A program made the position numbers and the translations under genes. Shown one piece after another: positions 1-6,952 of a stretch of DNA of 11,959 nucleotides. The DNA is taken from NCBI GenBank assembly GCA_944387755.1, contig CALXGC010000095.1, forward strand, positions 1 to 11,959, given 5' to 3'. This DNA comes from an uncultured Oscillospiraceae bacterium (GTDB taxonomy: Bacteria > Bacillota_A > Clostridia > Oscillospirales > Oscillospiraceae). The notes below the pieces were generated by a model. It was not told where the DNA came from. It worked only from the letters and a program-made list of their open reading frames with translations, and did not search any database. Position 1 is the first letter of the stretch; the number at the start of each line of letters is the position of its first letter.

Positions 1-1868
1 GGGCGCTTGCGGGGCATGGGAGACTTGCGGAGCATGAGGAGCCTGCGGATTTTGCGGATGAGGCGGGCCATGGGCGGACGGCTGGATATCCGGATAGACC
101 GGGCGGAGCGGACGGCTCTGGGGAAGCAGACGGCTCCGGGAAGACGGGCGGCTCCGGGAAGACGGGCGGCTCCGGGGAAGCAGACGGCTCCGGGGAAACG
201 GGCGGCTCCGGAGAAACGGGCGGCACAGATGTCTGGGAGGAAGCGCCCGGCCGGGAGATTGCAGAGAGCCCGGCACCGGGAGGCGCGCAGGACGGACAAA
301 GCCGCCGGGAGAAAGGCCGGGAGAAAGGGCACAGGAAGGGCAGGAAGCATGGGGACGAAGGGAAGACAGCTGTCCGCAGGCGCAGGAAGATCAAGAAGCG
401 CTACATCGCAGCGGCGGTCATTGCGCTGCTGATCCTCTTCAATGTGGTGAAGGGGATGGTCACCCCGCCCCAGCTGCCGGTGGCCGTTGGCGCCCGGGCA
501 TTTGTGGGGGATGTGGAGGAGACGCTGGACACCAGCGGCTATGTGACCTCGGAGGTGGAGGAGACCATCTTCTCCCCGGTGACTGCCTATGTGGCCTCCA
601 GCAGCGTGGAGGAGGGGCAGATGGTGCGAAGCGGGGATACGCTGGTGACCTTTGACACGGATACGCTGGAGCAGGCGGCAGAGGAGGCAAGCCTGACACA
701 GCAGGCAAGCAACTATGGATATCAGGACACGCTGGATAAATCCAGCGAGAGCGAGGTGGATTTCGCCAACGCCAACACCTCCATCGGCATCCTGGAGCAG
801 CAGATCGAGGATCAGAAGAGCTATATCGCCAACCTCCAGGAGGATATCAACGGCAGGCAGGCGGACGCCCAGAAGCAGGCGGCGGATGCGGCTGCTCCGT
901 TGAACAACCGGCTGATTGAGATTGAGAACCGGATCCAGGCCCTCACCGATGAAATCCAGAATGCCCAGGCGGCAGACCCGGCGGCGGATGTATCCGCCCA
1001 GCAGGCGGAGCTGAACCAGCTCTACGCGGAGAAAATCCAGAAGGGGCAGGAGCTGGCGGCGGTCTCCTCCGTCACGGTGGATGTGAGCAGCCAGCAGGCG
1101 GCGCTGGCGGACGCCCAGGAACAGCTGGCGGAATACCAGCAGGATTTGGCGGAGTATGAGGCGCAGAAATCTTCCGCGGAGGCAAGCAAGCTGTCCGGGA
1201 ACGCCAAGGCGCAGATCGCCGCGAACAAGCAGCTGGGAGCCCTGACGGCCAGCACGGCACAGGAGAACCTGGAGAAGGCCAGGGAAGGGATCACGGCGGA
1301 TATGGACGGCGTGGTGACGGATGTGCAGATCGTGGACGGCTCGCCGGTGACCGAGGGAGGAGCCCTCTTTAAGATTTCCAGCATGGAAGACGTGAAGGTG
1401 GACTTTTCCGTGACCCGCTACAATCTGGAGAGCATCGCAATCGGACAGAAGGCGCAGGTGACCGTGGCCGGCAACAGCTATGAGGGAACTGTCACGAAGA
1501 TCGATAAGATTGCCACGAAGAACGAGTCGGGAACCCCGGTGGTGGGCGCGCAGATACATATCGATAATCCCGACGAGAACCTGTACCTGGGAGTGGAGGC
1601 CCAGCTGGTCATCTACATGGACTCGGCGGAGGACGCTGTGCTGGTGCCGGTGGAGGCTGTGAACACCGGGACGTCCGGGACATTCTGCTGGGTGGTGGAC
1701 AGCCAGGGCATTTTGGTGAAGCGGCAGGTGGAGCAGGGCATATCCTCCGCGGAATATGCGCAGATCCTGTCAGGCATCGAGAGCGGGGAATTTGTGGTCA
1801 CCAGCGTGACGGACGCCCTTGCAGAGGGAATGCAGGTGACGCCGGTGGATACGGGCAGTGAGGAGTAG
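1..1868 (+). CDS. HlyD/MacA-like membrane-fusion adaptor of an ABC exporter (5' partial)
   Basis: Adaptor subunit that would link a MacB-type ABC permease to the cell exterior. The reading frame (codons from base 3) is open from the window edge, so the start lies upstream and at least 621 residues are visible. In order: an acidic, Gly-rich segment; six Gly-Ser-Gly hexads (111-218); a basic stretch ending RRRRKIKKRY (375-404); one membrane helix, AAAVIALLILFNVV (about 408-449); a first lipoyl-like half (VEEGQMVRSGDTLVTFD, 608-658); a long Ala/Gln/Glu-rich coiled-coil hairpin (about 670-1290); the second lipoyl half (GVVTDVQIVDGSPVTEGG, 1309-1362); and beta-barrel and membrane-proximal domains to the TAG stop. 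A GTG at 444 sits inside the membrane helix and is a poor start, since it would remove the anchor. The permease follows after 5 bases. The cytoplasmic N-terminal extension of about 135 or more residues is unusual; adaptors normally begin only 10-20 residues before the helix. Family call is confident; the substrate is unknown. Confidence 0.88.
   Translation, partial: ALAGHGRLAEHEEPADFADEAGHGRTAGYPDRPGGADGSGEADGSGKTGGSGKTGGSGEADGSGETGGSGETGGTDVWEEAPGREIAESPAPGGAQDGQSRREKGREKGHRKGRKHGDEGKTAVRRRRKIKKRYIAAAVIALLILFNVVKGMVTPPQLPVAVGARAFVGDVEETLDTSGYVTSEVEETIFSPVTAYVASSSVEEGQMVRSGDTLVTFDTDTLEQAAEEASLTQQASNYGYQDTLDKSSESEVDFANANTSIGILEQQIEDQKSYIANLQEDINGRQADAQKQAADAAAPLNNRLIEIENRIQALTDEIQNAQAADPAADVSAQQAELNQLYAEKIQKGQELAAVSSVTVDVSSQQAALADAQEQLAEYQQDLAEYEAQKSSAEASKLSGNAKAQIAANKQLGALTASTAQENLEKAREGITADMDGVVTDVQIVDGSPVTEGGALFKISSMEDVKVDFSVTRYNLESIAIGQKAQVTVAGNSYEGTVTKIDKIATKNESGTPVVGAQIHIDNPDENLYLGVEAQLVIYMDSAEDAVLVPVEAVNTGTSGTFCWVVDSQGILVKRQVEQGISSAEYAQILSGIESGEFVVTSVTDALAEGMQVTPVDTGSEE
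111..218 (+). repeat. Six tandem 18-base repeats encoding Gly-Ser-Gly hexads
   Basis: Six in-frame copies read DGSGEA, DGSGKT, GGSGKT, GGSGEA, DGSGET, GGSGET, followed by a decayed GGTDVW. Each copy is 18 bases with a core like ggctccggg. They lie in the cytoplasmic N-terminal extension of the adaptor, before its basic patch and membrane helix. The length is a multiple of three, so copy-number change would lengthen or shorten a flexible linker without breaking the gene. Confidence 0.85.
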
Positions 1869-1873
1869 ATGAT

Positions 1874-3094
1874 ATGGCGCAGTTTTGGGAATATGTGAAG
1901 ATGGCCCTGTCCAATATCCGGGCGAACAAGGGGCGTTCGGTCCTGACCATGCTGGGCATCATCATCGGCATCGCCTCCGTGATTATGATCCTGTCCATCG
2001 GGAACGGCGTGCAGAATACGGTGAACGACGAGCTGAACAGCATGGCCGGCGGGCAGGTGGCCATCTACGTCAACGACGATGCACAGGAGGAGTACTACAT
2101 CACCGACGGCGACATGGAGGCCATCCGGGAGCGGGTGGACCATGTGAAGGGCGTGACGGATACCTGGACAATCAGCGGCACGCTCTTGGCGCCCAAGGGG
2201 GATTTTGAGACCTATGTCAGCTGCGGTACGTGGGATATGCAGTATGCCAACCAGACGGAGATGAAGCGGGGAAAATATTTTACCCGCGAGGATTTCTATG
2301 CGGGCAATAAGGTGGGGGTGATCAGCGACCAGGATGCGATACGGCTGTTTGGTACGGACGATGTGGTGGGGATGACCGTGGAGGTGACCCTGTACAACAT
2401 CACCCAGGAGGTCACGCTGATCGGCGTCTGTGAGAGCCAGTCCAGCGCCCTGGATATGAGCTATGTGATGGAGATGCCCGTGTATATTTACTCCCCCTAC
2501 ACGATGCTGGAGAGCTACGATGTGAGCGTGGGGGACACCTACTCGGTCATCATCATCTGCGAGGACAGCGCCTATTCCAGGCAGGTGATCGAGGATACGG
2601 TGAGGCTCCTGGAGGCGCGGCATCAGTGCCAGGGACAGGACATCTATGTGACCGAGGACTTCAACGATTACCTAGACCAGATTAACGAGGTGTTGGGCGT
2701 GGTGACGATCTTCATCGTGTTTGTGGCCGCGATCTCCCTGCTGGTGGGAGGCATCGGCGTAATGAATATCATGCTTGTGTCGGTGACGGAACGTACGCGG
2801 GAGATTGGTATCCGCAAAGCCCTGGGAGCCAGGACGGGCTCCATCCTCCTGCAGTTTCTCTCAGAGTCGGCGATTATCACCCTGCTGGGGGGCATCATTG
2901 GCATCATCCTGGGCGTGTCGGGGGCTGTGGCTATATGCTCGCTGCCTGCGCTGGGGGTTGCTCCGGGCATCCAGCTGTCCACCATCCTGCTGGCGTCCCT
3001 GTTCTCCTCGGCGGTGGGGATTTTCTTCGGCATTTACCCCGCCAGGAAGGCGGCGAAGATGCATCCCATCGACGCCCTGAGGCAGAACGGATGA
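1874..3094 (+). CDS. MacB/FtsX-type ABC transporter permease
   Basis: Integral membrane permease of a type VII (MacB-like) ABC system, 406 residues, the usual size for the ATPase-free Gram-positive form. Near the N-terminus is a membrane helix (about residues 20-43, SVLTMLGIIIGIASVIMIL). A large extracytoplasmic MacB-like domain follows (about 45-270), then three helices (about 272-298, 330-355, 367-390). Family signatures are VGGIGVMNIMLVSVTERTRE with REIGIRKALGA just after it, and the C-terminal YPARKAAKMHPIDALR. The start is the ATG at 1874, with gaggag 8 bases upstream inside the adaptor's last codons; the genes are 5 bases apart and surely co-transcribed. In known YknXYZ- or MacAB-like sets a separate ATPase partners this protein. 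None is in the window, so it probably lies upstream of the adaptor. Substrate unknown: antimicrobial peptide, lipid and drug export are all possible. Confidence 0.92.
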   Translation: MAQFWEYVKMALSNIRANKGRSVLTMLGIIIGIASVIMILSIGNGVQNTVNDELNSMAGGQVAIYVNDDAQEEYYITDGDMEAIRERVDHVKGVTDTWTISGTLLAPKGDFETYVSCGTWDMQYANQTEMKRGKYFTREDFYAGNKVGVISDQDAIRLFGTDDVVGMTVEVTLYNITQEVTLIGVCESQSSALDMSYVMEMPVYIYSPYTMLESYDVSVGDTYSVIIICEDSAYSRQVIEDTVRLLEARHQCQGQDIYVTEDFNDYLDQINEVLGVVTIFIVFVAAISLLVGGIGVMNIMLVSVTERTREIGIRKALGARTGSILLQFLSESAIITLLGGIIGIILGVSGAVAICSLPALGVAPGIQLSTILLASLFSSAVGIFFGIYPARKAAKMHPIDALRQNG

Positions 3095-3149
3095 CCCGCA
3101 TTCCAGCGCGGAATCGCTTATATCCGGCGCAGAATGGACTACGCTGAGG

Positions 3150-3178
3150 TTGTCATAAGGAAGACAGTGTGTTATAAT
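3150..3178 (+). promoter_or_regulatory. Sigma-A promoter for the ycxB-like/tsaE operon
   Basis: TTGTCA (3150-3155), 17-base spacer, perfect TATAAT (3173-3178). Predicted start of transcription is near 3185, about 55 bases before the ATG at 3241. It lies in the first real gap after the permease and probably drives the YcxB-like gene plus the tRNA-maturation genes. Confidence 0.8.
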
Positions 3179-3240
3179 ACTTTTCAGTATCTATGGCACA
3201 CTGTTTTTTACTGCAGAAGAAATATGGAGAGTGGAAGATA

Positions 3241-3753
3241 ATGGAAAATTACAAGTACAAAGTGGACGTGGAGATGACAAGGAAGGATCTGTATGACTAT
3301 ATGATGCACCGCACCTATACGAATGCGGGGGTCATTTTTCCGCTGATCTTTGCGGCGATGGCCCTGTGGCAGGCGTACACCTCCTACGGGACGGTGCCCT
3401 TCAGCCATACGGTGTTCTATTCGGCCATCGGCCTGGTGTTCCTGTTCGGCATCCCGGTGAACGTCTATTTCCGCAGCGGCCGGATGATGATGAGGTCGTC
3501 GCTGCTGAACCGTCCGTATTATCTTGGAGAGGAAGGGATTGCATCCCAAGATGAGAGCACCGGCGGAGAGGCCACCACGCTGAAATGGGAGGATATCCAT
3601 CATATTGAGTCCACGAAGCGCTGTGTGGTGGTGTTCGTCGACCACCGGATGTCTTTCATGCTGCCCAAGACGAGCATGGGGGAGAAGTATGAGGAGATCA
3701 AGAATTATATCCAGGAGAAGATGCCTCCCAATAAGACGAAATTTGTAAAGTAG
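3241..3753 (+). CDS. YcxB-like membrane protein, function unknown
   Basis: A 170-residue protein with a short cytoplasmic N-terminus (MENYKYKVDVEMTRKDLYDY), two membrane helices (about residues 28-46 and 58-77) and a C-terminal soluble domain of about 90 residues. That domain has the pattern of YcxB-like proteins: YYLGEEGI, then WEDIHHI, a strand VVVFVDHRM and a final LPK. No catalytic residues are evident; such proteins are small bacterial membrane proteins of unknown role. I chose ATG 3241 over the in-frame ATG at 3193. The latter would begin only about 8 bases after the predicted transcript start with no ribosome site, whereas 3241 has ggaga and ggaag upstream. It is first in the operon; tsaE begins 10 bases after its stop. 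Family assignment is from pattern recognition only. Confidence 0.78.
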   Translation: MENYKYKVDVEMTRKDLYDYMMHRTYTNAGVIFPLIFAAMALWQAYTSYGTVPFSHTVFYSAIGLVFLFGIPVNVYFRSGRMMMRSSLLNRPYYLGEEGIASQDESTGGEATTLKWEDIHHIESTKRCVVVFVDHRMSFMLPKTSMGEKYEEIKNYIQEKMPPNKTKFVK

Positions 3754-3763
3754 GAGGGATCCT

Positions 3764-4330
3764 ATGAGAGTGGAGACCTTTTCCCCTGAGGAGACGTTCC
3801 AGCTGGGCCGCAGCCTGGGACAGAGCGCCAAGGCGGGGGAGATTTACACGCTGTGCGGCGACCTGGGCACAGGGAAGACGGTGTTTACCCAGGGCTTTGC
3901 GGCGGGGCTTGGCATTCGGGAGCCGGTGTGCAGCCCCACATTTACCATCGTACAGGAGTACGGGGAGGGGAGGCTTCCCCTCTACCATTTCGATGTGTAC
4001 CGCATCGGGGATCCGGAAGAGATGGAAGAAATTGGATACGAGGATTATTTTTACGGAGATGGGGTCTGCCTGATTGAATGGGCAGACCTTATTGAGGAAT
4101 TGCTCCCGGAGCAGATCACCCGGGTGCGGATCGGGAAGGAGCCGGAGAAGGGCTTTGATTACCGGAGCATCTGCATCGTGGGGGAGGCTGAGGAGAGGGC
4201 AGCTTCGGCTGCCGCAGGCTGCGGCCTATGTTCTATGGAGGGAGAAGAGAAGCCTGCAGGCCCAAGCCCCGCCAGCGGTCTGGCGGCGGGAGATTCCCGG
4301 GAAGCGGGAGAGAGGGGAGAAGAAGCATGA
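3764..4330 (+). CDS. tsaE: tRNA t6A synthesis ATPase TsaE
   Basis: TsaE (YjeE/YdiB) is the P-loop ATPase that binds the TsaB-TsaD dimer and is needed for repeated cycles of N6-threonylcarbamoyladenosine formation at A37 of ANN-decoding tRNAs. Visible motifs: Walker A GDLGTGKT (residues 32-39), SPTFTIVQEY (57-66), HFDVYR (75-80) and LIEWAD (103-108), all diagnostic. The start is ATG 3764 behind aggaggg overlapping the previous stop. The protein has 188 residues, while the family is usually about 150. The last 45 or so residues are low-complexity (Ala, Gly, Glu rich, ending in RGEEA) with no homologous core, so they look like a C-terminal extension grown by G-rich DNA. The stop overlaps the tsaB start (ATGA, 4327-4330), so the two are translationally coupled. 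Confidence 0.96.
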   Translation: MRVETFSPEETFQLGRSLGQSAKAGEIYTLCGDLGTGKTVFTQGFAAGLGIREPVCSPTFTIVQEYGEGRLPLYHFDVYRIGDPEEMEEIGYEDYFYGDGVCLIEWADLIEELLPEQITRVRIGKEPEKGFDYRSICIVGEAEERAASAAAGCGLCSMEGEEKPAGPSPASGLAAGDSREAGERGEEA

Positions 4331-5073
4331 AGATGCTGGCGCTGGACAGTTCCGGCCTGGTGGCCTCTGTGGCCATTGTGGAGGACGATAACCTGCTGGC
4401 GGAATATACGGTGAACTATAAGAAAACCCATTCCCAGACGCTGCTGCCGATGCTCCAGGAGATCTGCCGGATGACGGAGCTGGATTTATCGTCCATCGAC
4501 GGGATCGCAGTGGCAGCCGGGCCGGGTTCTTTCACAGGACTGCGCATCGGGAGCGCCACGGCCAAGGGGCTTGGGCTTGCGCTGGACAAGCCCCTGGTGT
4601 CCGTCCCCACGGTGGACGCCCTGGCCTACAACCTGTGGGGCTGCCAGGATCTGGTCTGCCCGATGATGGACGCCAGGAGGAGCCAGGTGTACACAGGCGT
4701 CTATGCCTTTGAGGAAGGGGGTATGCGCATTCTGCTGCCCCAGGAGCCAAGAGGGGTGGAGGAGCTGGCTGCGTACCTGAATACGCTGGGGCGGCCGGTG
4801 GCCTTCCTGGGGGACGGCGTCCCCGTTTACCGGGAGCTGCTGGAAGAGAAACTGCAGGTTCCCTTCCGCTTTGCCCCTGCCCCTATGAACAAGCAGCGGG
4901 CGGCGTGTGTGGCGGCCCTGGGGCTTGCGTATATGCGGGAGGGCAGGATGGAGACGGCCGCCGCCCACCGCCCGGTGTACCTGCGCCCCTCCCAGGCGGA
5001 GCGGGAGCGCCAGGAACGCCAGAACCAGGCACGGCAGGAGAGCGAGGAGCGCGGGAGCGGGAATCAGGAGTAA
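4327..5073 (+). CDS. tsaB: tRNA t6A synthesis protein TsaB
   Basis: TsaB (YeaZ) is the inactive paralogue of TsaD. It dimerises with TsaD and, with TsaE, forms the t6A-transferring complex in the cytoplasm. Evidence: N-terminal ASKHA fold start MKMLALDSSG, the hallmark AGPGSFTGLRIG (residues 64-75), VSVPTVDALAY after it, PMMDARRSQVYTGVY, and the C-terminal YLRPSQAERE seen in Firmicute TsaB proteins. Length is 248 residues from ATG 4327, which overlaps the tsaE stop by four bases. Frames open further upstream (to 4228) only read through tsaE and are not believed. After YLRPSQ the last 25 or so residues (EREROERQ-type Glu/Arg/Gln-rich sequence ending SGNQE) are low-complexity and are encoded by repeats that continue past the stop. 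Confidence 0.96.
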   Translation: MKMLALDSSGLVASVAIVEDDNLLAEYTVNYKKTHSQTLLPMLQEICRMTELDLSSIDGIAVAAGPGSFTGLRIGSATAKGLGLALDKPLVSVPTVDALAYNLWGCQDLVCPMMDARRSQVYTGVYAFEEGGMRILLPQEPRGVEELAAYLNTLGRPVAFLGDGVPVYRELLEEKLQVPFRFAPAPMNKQRAACVAALGLAYMREGRMETAAAHRPVYLRPSQAERERQERQNQARQESEERGSGNQE

Positions 5074-5157
5074 CAGGGGAGCCGGAAGAGCGGGAGCGGG
5101 AATCAGGAGTAACAGAAGAGCCGGGAGTGAGAACCAGGCACGGCAGGAGAGCGAGGA
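5021..5157 (+). repeat. Nested repeats across the tsaB stop and rimI start
   Basis: Two repeat pairs interlock. A 26-base sequence beginning gcgggagcgggaatcagg occurs at 5051-5076 and 5090-5115 (offset 39 bases). The first copy contains the tsaB stop TAA (5071-5073), and the second carries the same TAA in the same frame. A 28-base sequence beginning agaaccaggcacggcagg occurs exactly at 5021-5048 and 5130-5157; the second copy ends at the A of the chosen rimI ATG and supplies its aggag ribosome site. The 39-base unit continues in degenerate form to about 5129. These look like local duplications, not a mobile element. Confidence 0.85.
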
Positions 5158-5681
5158 TGGACAGGACTAGAACCGGGGAAAACGGGAATATCCCAGAGAC
5201 GGAAGAAGGCGGGAGGCCGGGAGCAGGCCGGGAACAGGCTGGAGAGCCTCTGTGCATCCGGCGGATGAGCCTGGAAGATATCCCCCAGGTGGAGCGGATT
5301 GAGAGGGAGACTTTCTCCGTGCCCTGGTCGGGGGAGGCTTTCCGGTCGTCGCTTTGCCAGAAGGATACGATCTACCTCGTGGCCGAGCAGGCGGGAGAAG
5401 TGTGCGGTTACTGCGGGCTGTACGTCAGCCTGGACGAAGGCGAAATCCCCAATGTGGCTGTGGACAGGCGGTTCCGGCGGCGGGGGATCGCCCGGGCGAT
5501 GCTGGGGGAGCTGCTGCGGCAGGGAGAGGCCAGAGGGGTCGCCTCCTTTTTCCTGGAGGTGCGCCAAGGCAACGCAGCGGCGCTGGGGCTGTATGAAGGC
5601 CTAGGCTTTGAGGCTGTGGGCGTGCGGAAAAACTTCTACGAGAAGCCGCGGGAGCACGCAGTTATTATGTGGAAGAAGTAA
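5157..5681 (+). CDS. rimI: Ribosomal protein S18-alanine N-acetyltransferase RimI
   Basis: GNAT-family enzyme that transfers acetyl from acetyl-CoA to the N-terminal alanine of ribosomal protein S18. Using ATG 5157 (aggag at 5145-5149), the protein has 174 residues. The GNAT core begins about residue 32 (LCIRRMSLEDIPQVERIE). The acetyl-CoA loop RRRGIARAML is at 107-116 (Q/RxxGxG/A-type), and motif B is NAAALGLYEGLGFE (139-152), followed by the RimI-like end FYEKPREHAVIM. RimI is usually about 150 residues; the first 30 here (Gly/Glu/Arg-rich) are low-complexity. ATG 5265 is an alternative start but would cut into the first strand. The frame is open back to 4905 across the repeats, so longer forms cannot be excluded. 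Context beside tsaB and tsaD is typical; RimI-like acetyltransferases are often encoded beside t6A genes. Confidence 0.93.
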   Translation: MDRTRTGENGNIPETEEGGRPGAGREQAGEPLCIRRMSLEDIPQVERIERETFSVPWSGEAFRSSLCQKDTIYLVAEQAGEVCGYCGLYVSLDEGEIPNVAVDRRFRRRGIARAMLGELLRQGEARGVASFFLEVRQGNAAALGLYEGLGFEAVGVRKNFYEKPREHAVIMWKK

Positions 5682-5767
5682 CAGCAACATCCACTAGGAG
5701 AAGTCAAAAAAATTTTATATACTGTCTTTGTAGCAAACAATCTTGTGCCAAAATGGGAGGATGCGGG

Positions 5768-6022
5768 ATGAGAAAATATACAAAAGACGGGAGACATCAG
5801 CTGGAGCTTGTGGTGTGCAATCAGTGCGGCAGGAAGCTTCTGGTGGAGAACCATATCCTGCGGGAAGGGGTGTGCTCCATCCGGGAGAGCTGGGGGTATT
5901 TCTCCGGTAAGGACGGGGAGATCCACTGCATTGATCTCTGTGAAAAATGTTACGACGAGTGGGTGCGGGGGTTCCGGGTGCCTGTGGAGCGCCAGGAGGA
6001 GACGGAGCTGCTCGGCGTGTAG
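5768..6022 (+). CDS. Small four-cysteine (CxxC...CxxC) protein, unknown function
   Basis: I do not recognise this 84-residue protein. It is charged and soluble, with VVCNQCGRKLLVENHIL early and CIDLCEKCYDEWVRGF late. Cysteines at 17/20 and 58/61 form two CxxC knuckles about 38 residues apart, as in a zinc ribbon; extra cysteines lie at 36 and 54. No signal peptide or membrane helix. The start is ATG 5768, with gggagg (5755-5760) 7 bases upstream; in-frame ATG 5753 lies on top of that ribosome site and is less likely. It sits 86 bases after rimI and 18 before rnz, in the same direction, so it is probably part of the operon. The 86-base leader is an AT-rich island (about 5705-5755) unlike the rest of the operon; it has a TATACT (5718) but no matching -35. 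A nucleic-acid- or protein-binding zinc domain is an inference. Confidence 0.8.
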   Translation: MRKYTKDGRHQLELVVCNQCGRKLLVENHILREGVCSIRESWGYFSGKDGEIHCIDLCEKCYDEWVRGFRVPVERQEETELLGV

Positions 6023-6040
6023 GAAGGAACGATAGAATTT

Positions 6041-6952
6041 ATGCTGGATATCTGTTTGCTGGGGTGCGGCGGCATGATGCCGCTGCCCCGCAGGTGGCTC
6101 ACATCCCTGATGGCCAGGTACAACGGGAGCAGCCTCCTCATCGATTGCGGCGAGGGGACGCAGATTGCCATCAAGGAGAAGGGCTGGAGCTTCAAGCCGA
6201 TCGACGTGATCTGCTTTACCCATTACCATGCCGACCATATCAGCGGCCTGCCGGGGCTCCTGCTGACGCTGGGGAACGCCCAGAGGACAGAACCCTTGGT
6301 GATGATTGGGCCCAAGGGGCTGGAGCGGGTGGTGACGGCTCTGCGCTGTATCGCTCCGGAGCTTCCGTTTGAAATTGAATACAGGGAGATCTATGGACCG
6401 GAGCAGGTGTTTGAGATGAACGGATACCGCATCCGGGCTTTTCGCGTGAACCACAACGTGGCCTGCTATGGCTACACGGTGGAGATTGACCGGGCTGGGC
6501 GCTTCCAGGCGGAGCGGGCCCGGGAACAGCAGATTCCCCTCCCCCTGTGGAGCAGGCTGCAGAAGGGGGAGACGGTGGAGCAGGACGGAAGGACCTACAC
6601 GCCGGACATGGTGCTGGGGCCGCCCAGGAAGGGGATCAAGGTGACCTACTGCACGGATACCCGGCCCGTGAAGGCGATTGCCGCCAATGCCCAGGACGCA
6701 GACCTCTTCATCTGCGAGGGCATGTACGGGGAACCGGGGAAGGAAGAGAAGGCGGTCCAGTACAAGCACATGACGTTTCGGGAGGCGGCGTCCCTGGCGC
6801 GGGAGGCCCAGGTGAAGCGGCTGTGGCTCACCCATTACAGCCCGTCCCTTGTGCGCCCGGACGACTATATGGATCAGGTGCGCGCGATTTTCCCTGGGGC
6901 GGAGCCGGGAAAGGACCGGAAATCCATCGAGCTGGATTTTGAGGAGGAATGA
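6041..6952 (+). CDS. rnz: Ribonuclease Z (tRNA 3' endonuclease)
   Basis: Zinc-dependent endonuclease of the metallo-beta-lactamase fold that cuts tRNA precursors just 3' of the discriminator base, where CCA is not encoded. The 303 residues match the usual 300-310. Motifs: DCGEGTQ (35-41), the zinc motif HYHADH (61-66) followed by ISGLPG, the histidine in FRVNHNVACYGY, TDTRP after GIKVTYC, HMTFREAA and LTHYSP. These are the ordered metal ligands and loops of bacterial RNase Z. The start is ATG 6041 with aggaagg (6021-6027) overlapping the previous stop; the 13-base spacing is a little long. tsaD begins 3 bases after the stop. Both serine tRNA genes in this window lack encoded CCA, so they would need this enzyme. 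Confidence 0.96.
   Translation: MLDICLLGCGGMMPLPRRWLTSLMARYNGSSLLIDCGEGTQIAIKEKGWSFKPIDVICFTHYHADHISGLPGLLLTLGNAQRTEPLVMIGPKGLERVVTALRCIAPELPFEIEYREIYGPEQVFEMNGYRIRAFRVNHNVACYGYTVEIDRAGRFQAERAREQQIPLPLWSRLQKGETVEQDGRTYTPDMVLGPPRKGIKVTYCTDTRPVKAIAANAQDADLFICEGMYGEPGKEEKAVQYKHMTFREAASLAREAQVKRLWLTHYSPSLVRPDDYMDQVRAIFPGAEPGKDRKSIELDFEEE

Noticed and set aside
7..432. Plus-strand open frame of 141 Arg/Gly/Ala-rich codons at the left edge
   Set aside because: It is a shifted frame over the adaptor's Gly-Ser repeats. The frame from base 3 continues without a stop into the adaptor and gives a basic patch and membrane helix.
444..446. GTG as the start of the adaptor
   Set aside because: It lies inside the membrane helix and has no ribosome site; using it would delete the anchor.
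1613..2623. Minus-strand open frame of 336 codons opposite adaptor and permease
   Set aside because: His/Arg-rich antisense shadow of GC-rich coding DNA, with no domain and no ribosome site, opposite clear homologues.
5021..5157. Repeats at the tsaB/rimI junction as a CRISPR array
   Set aside because: Only two copies of each unit, unequal spacing, coding context and no cas genes.
5695..5723. Internal promoter ending in TATACT before the four-cysteine gene
   Set aside because: The matching -35 position reads taggag, so it cannot be supported from sequence alone.
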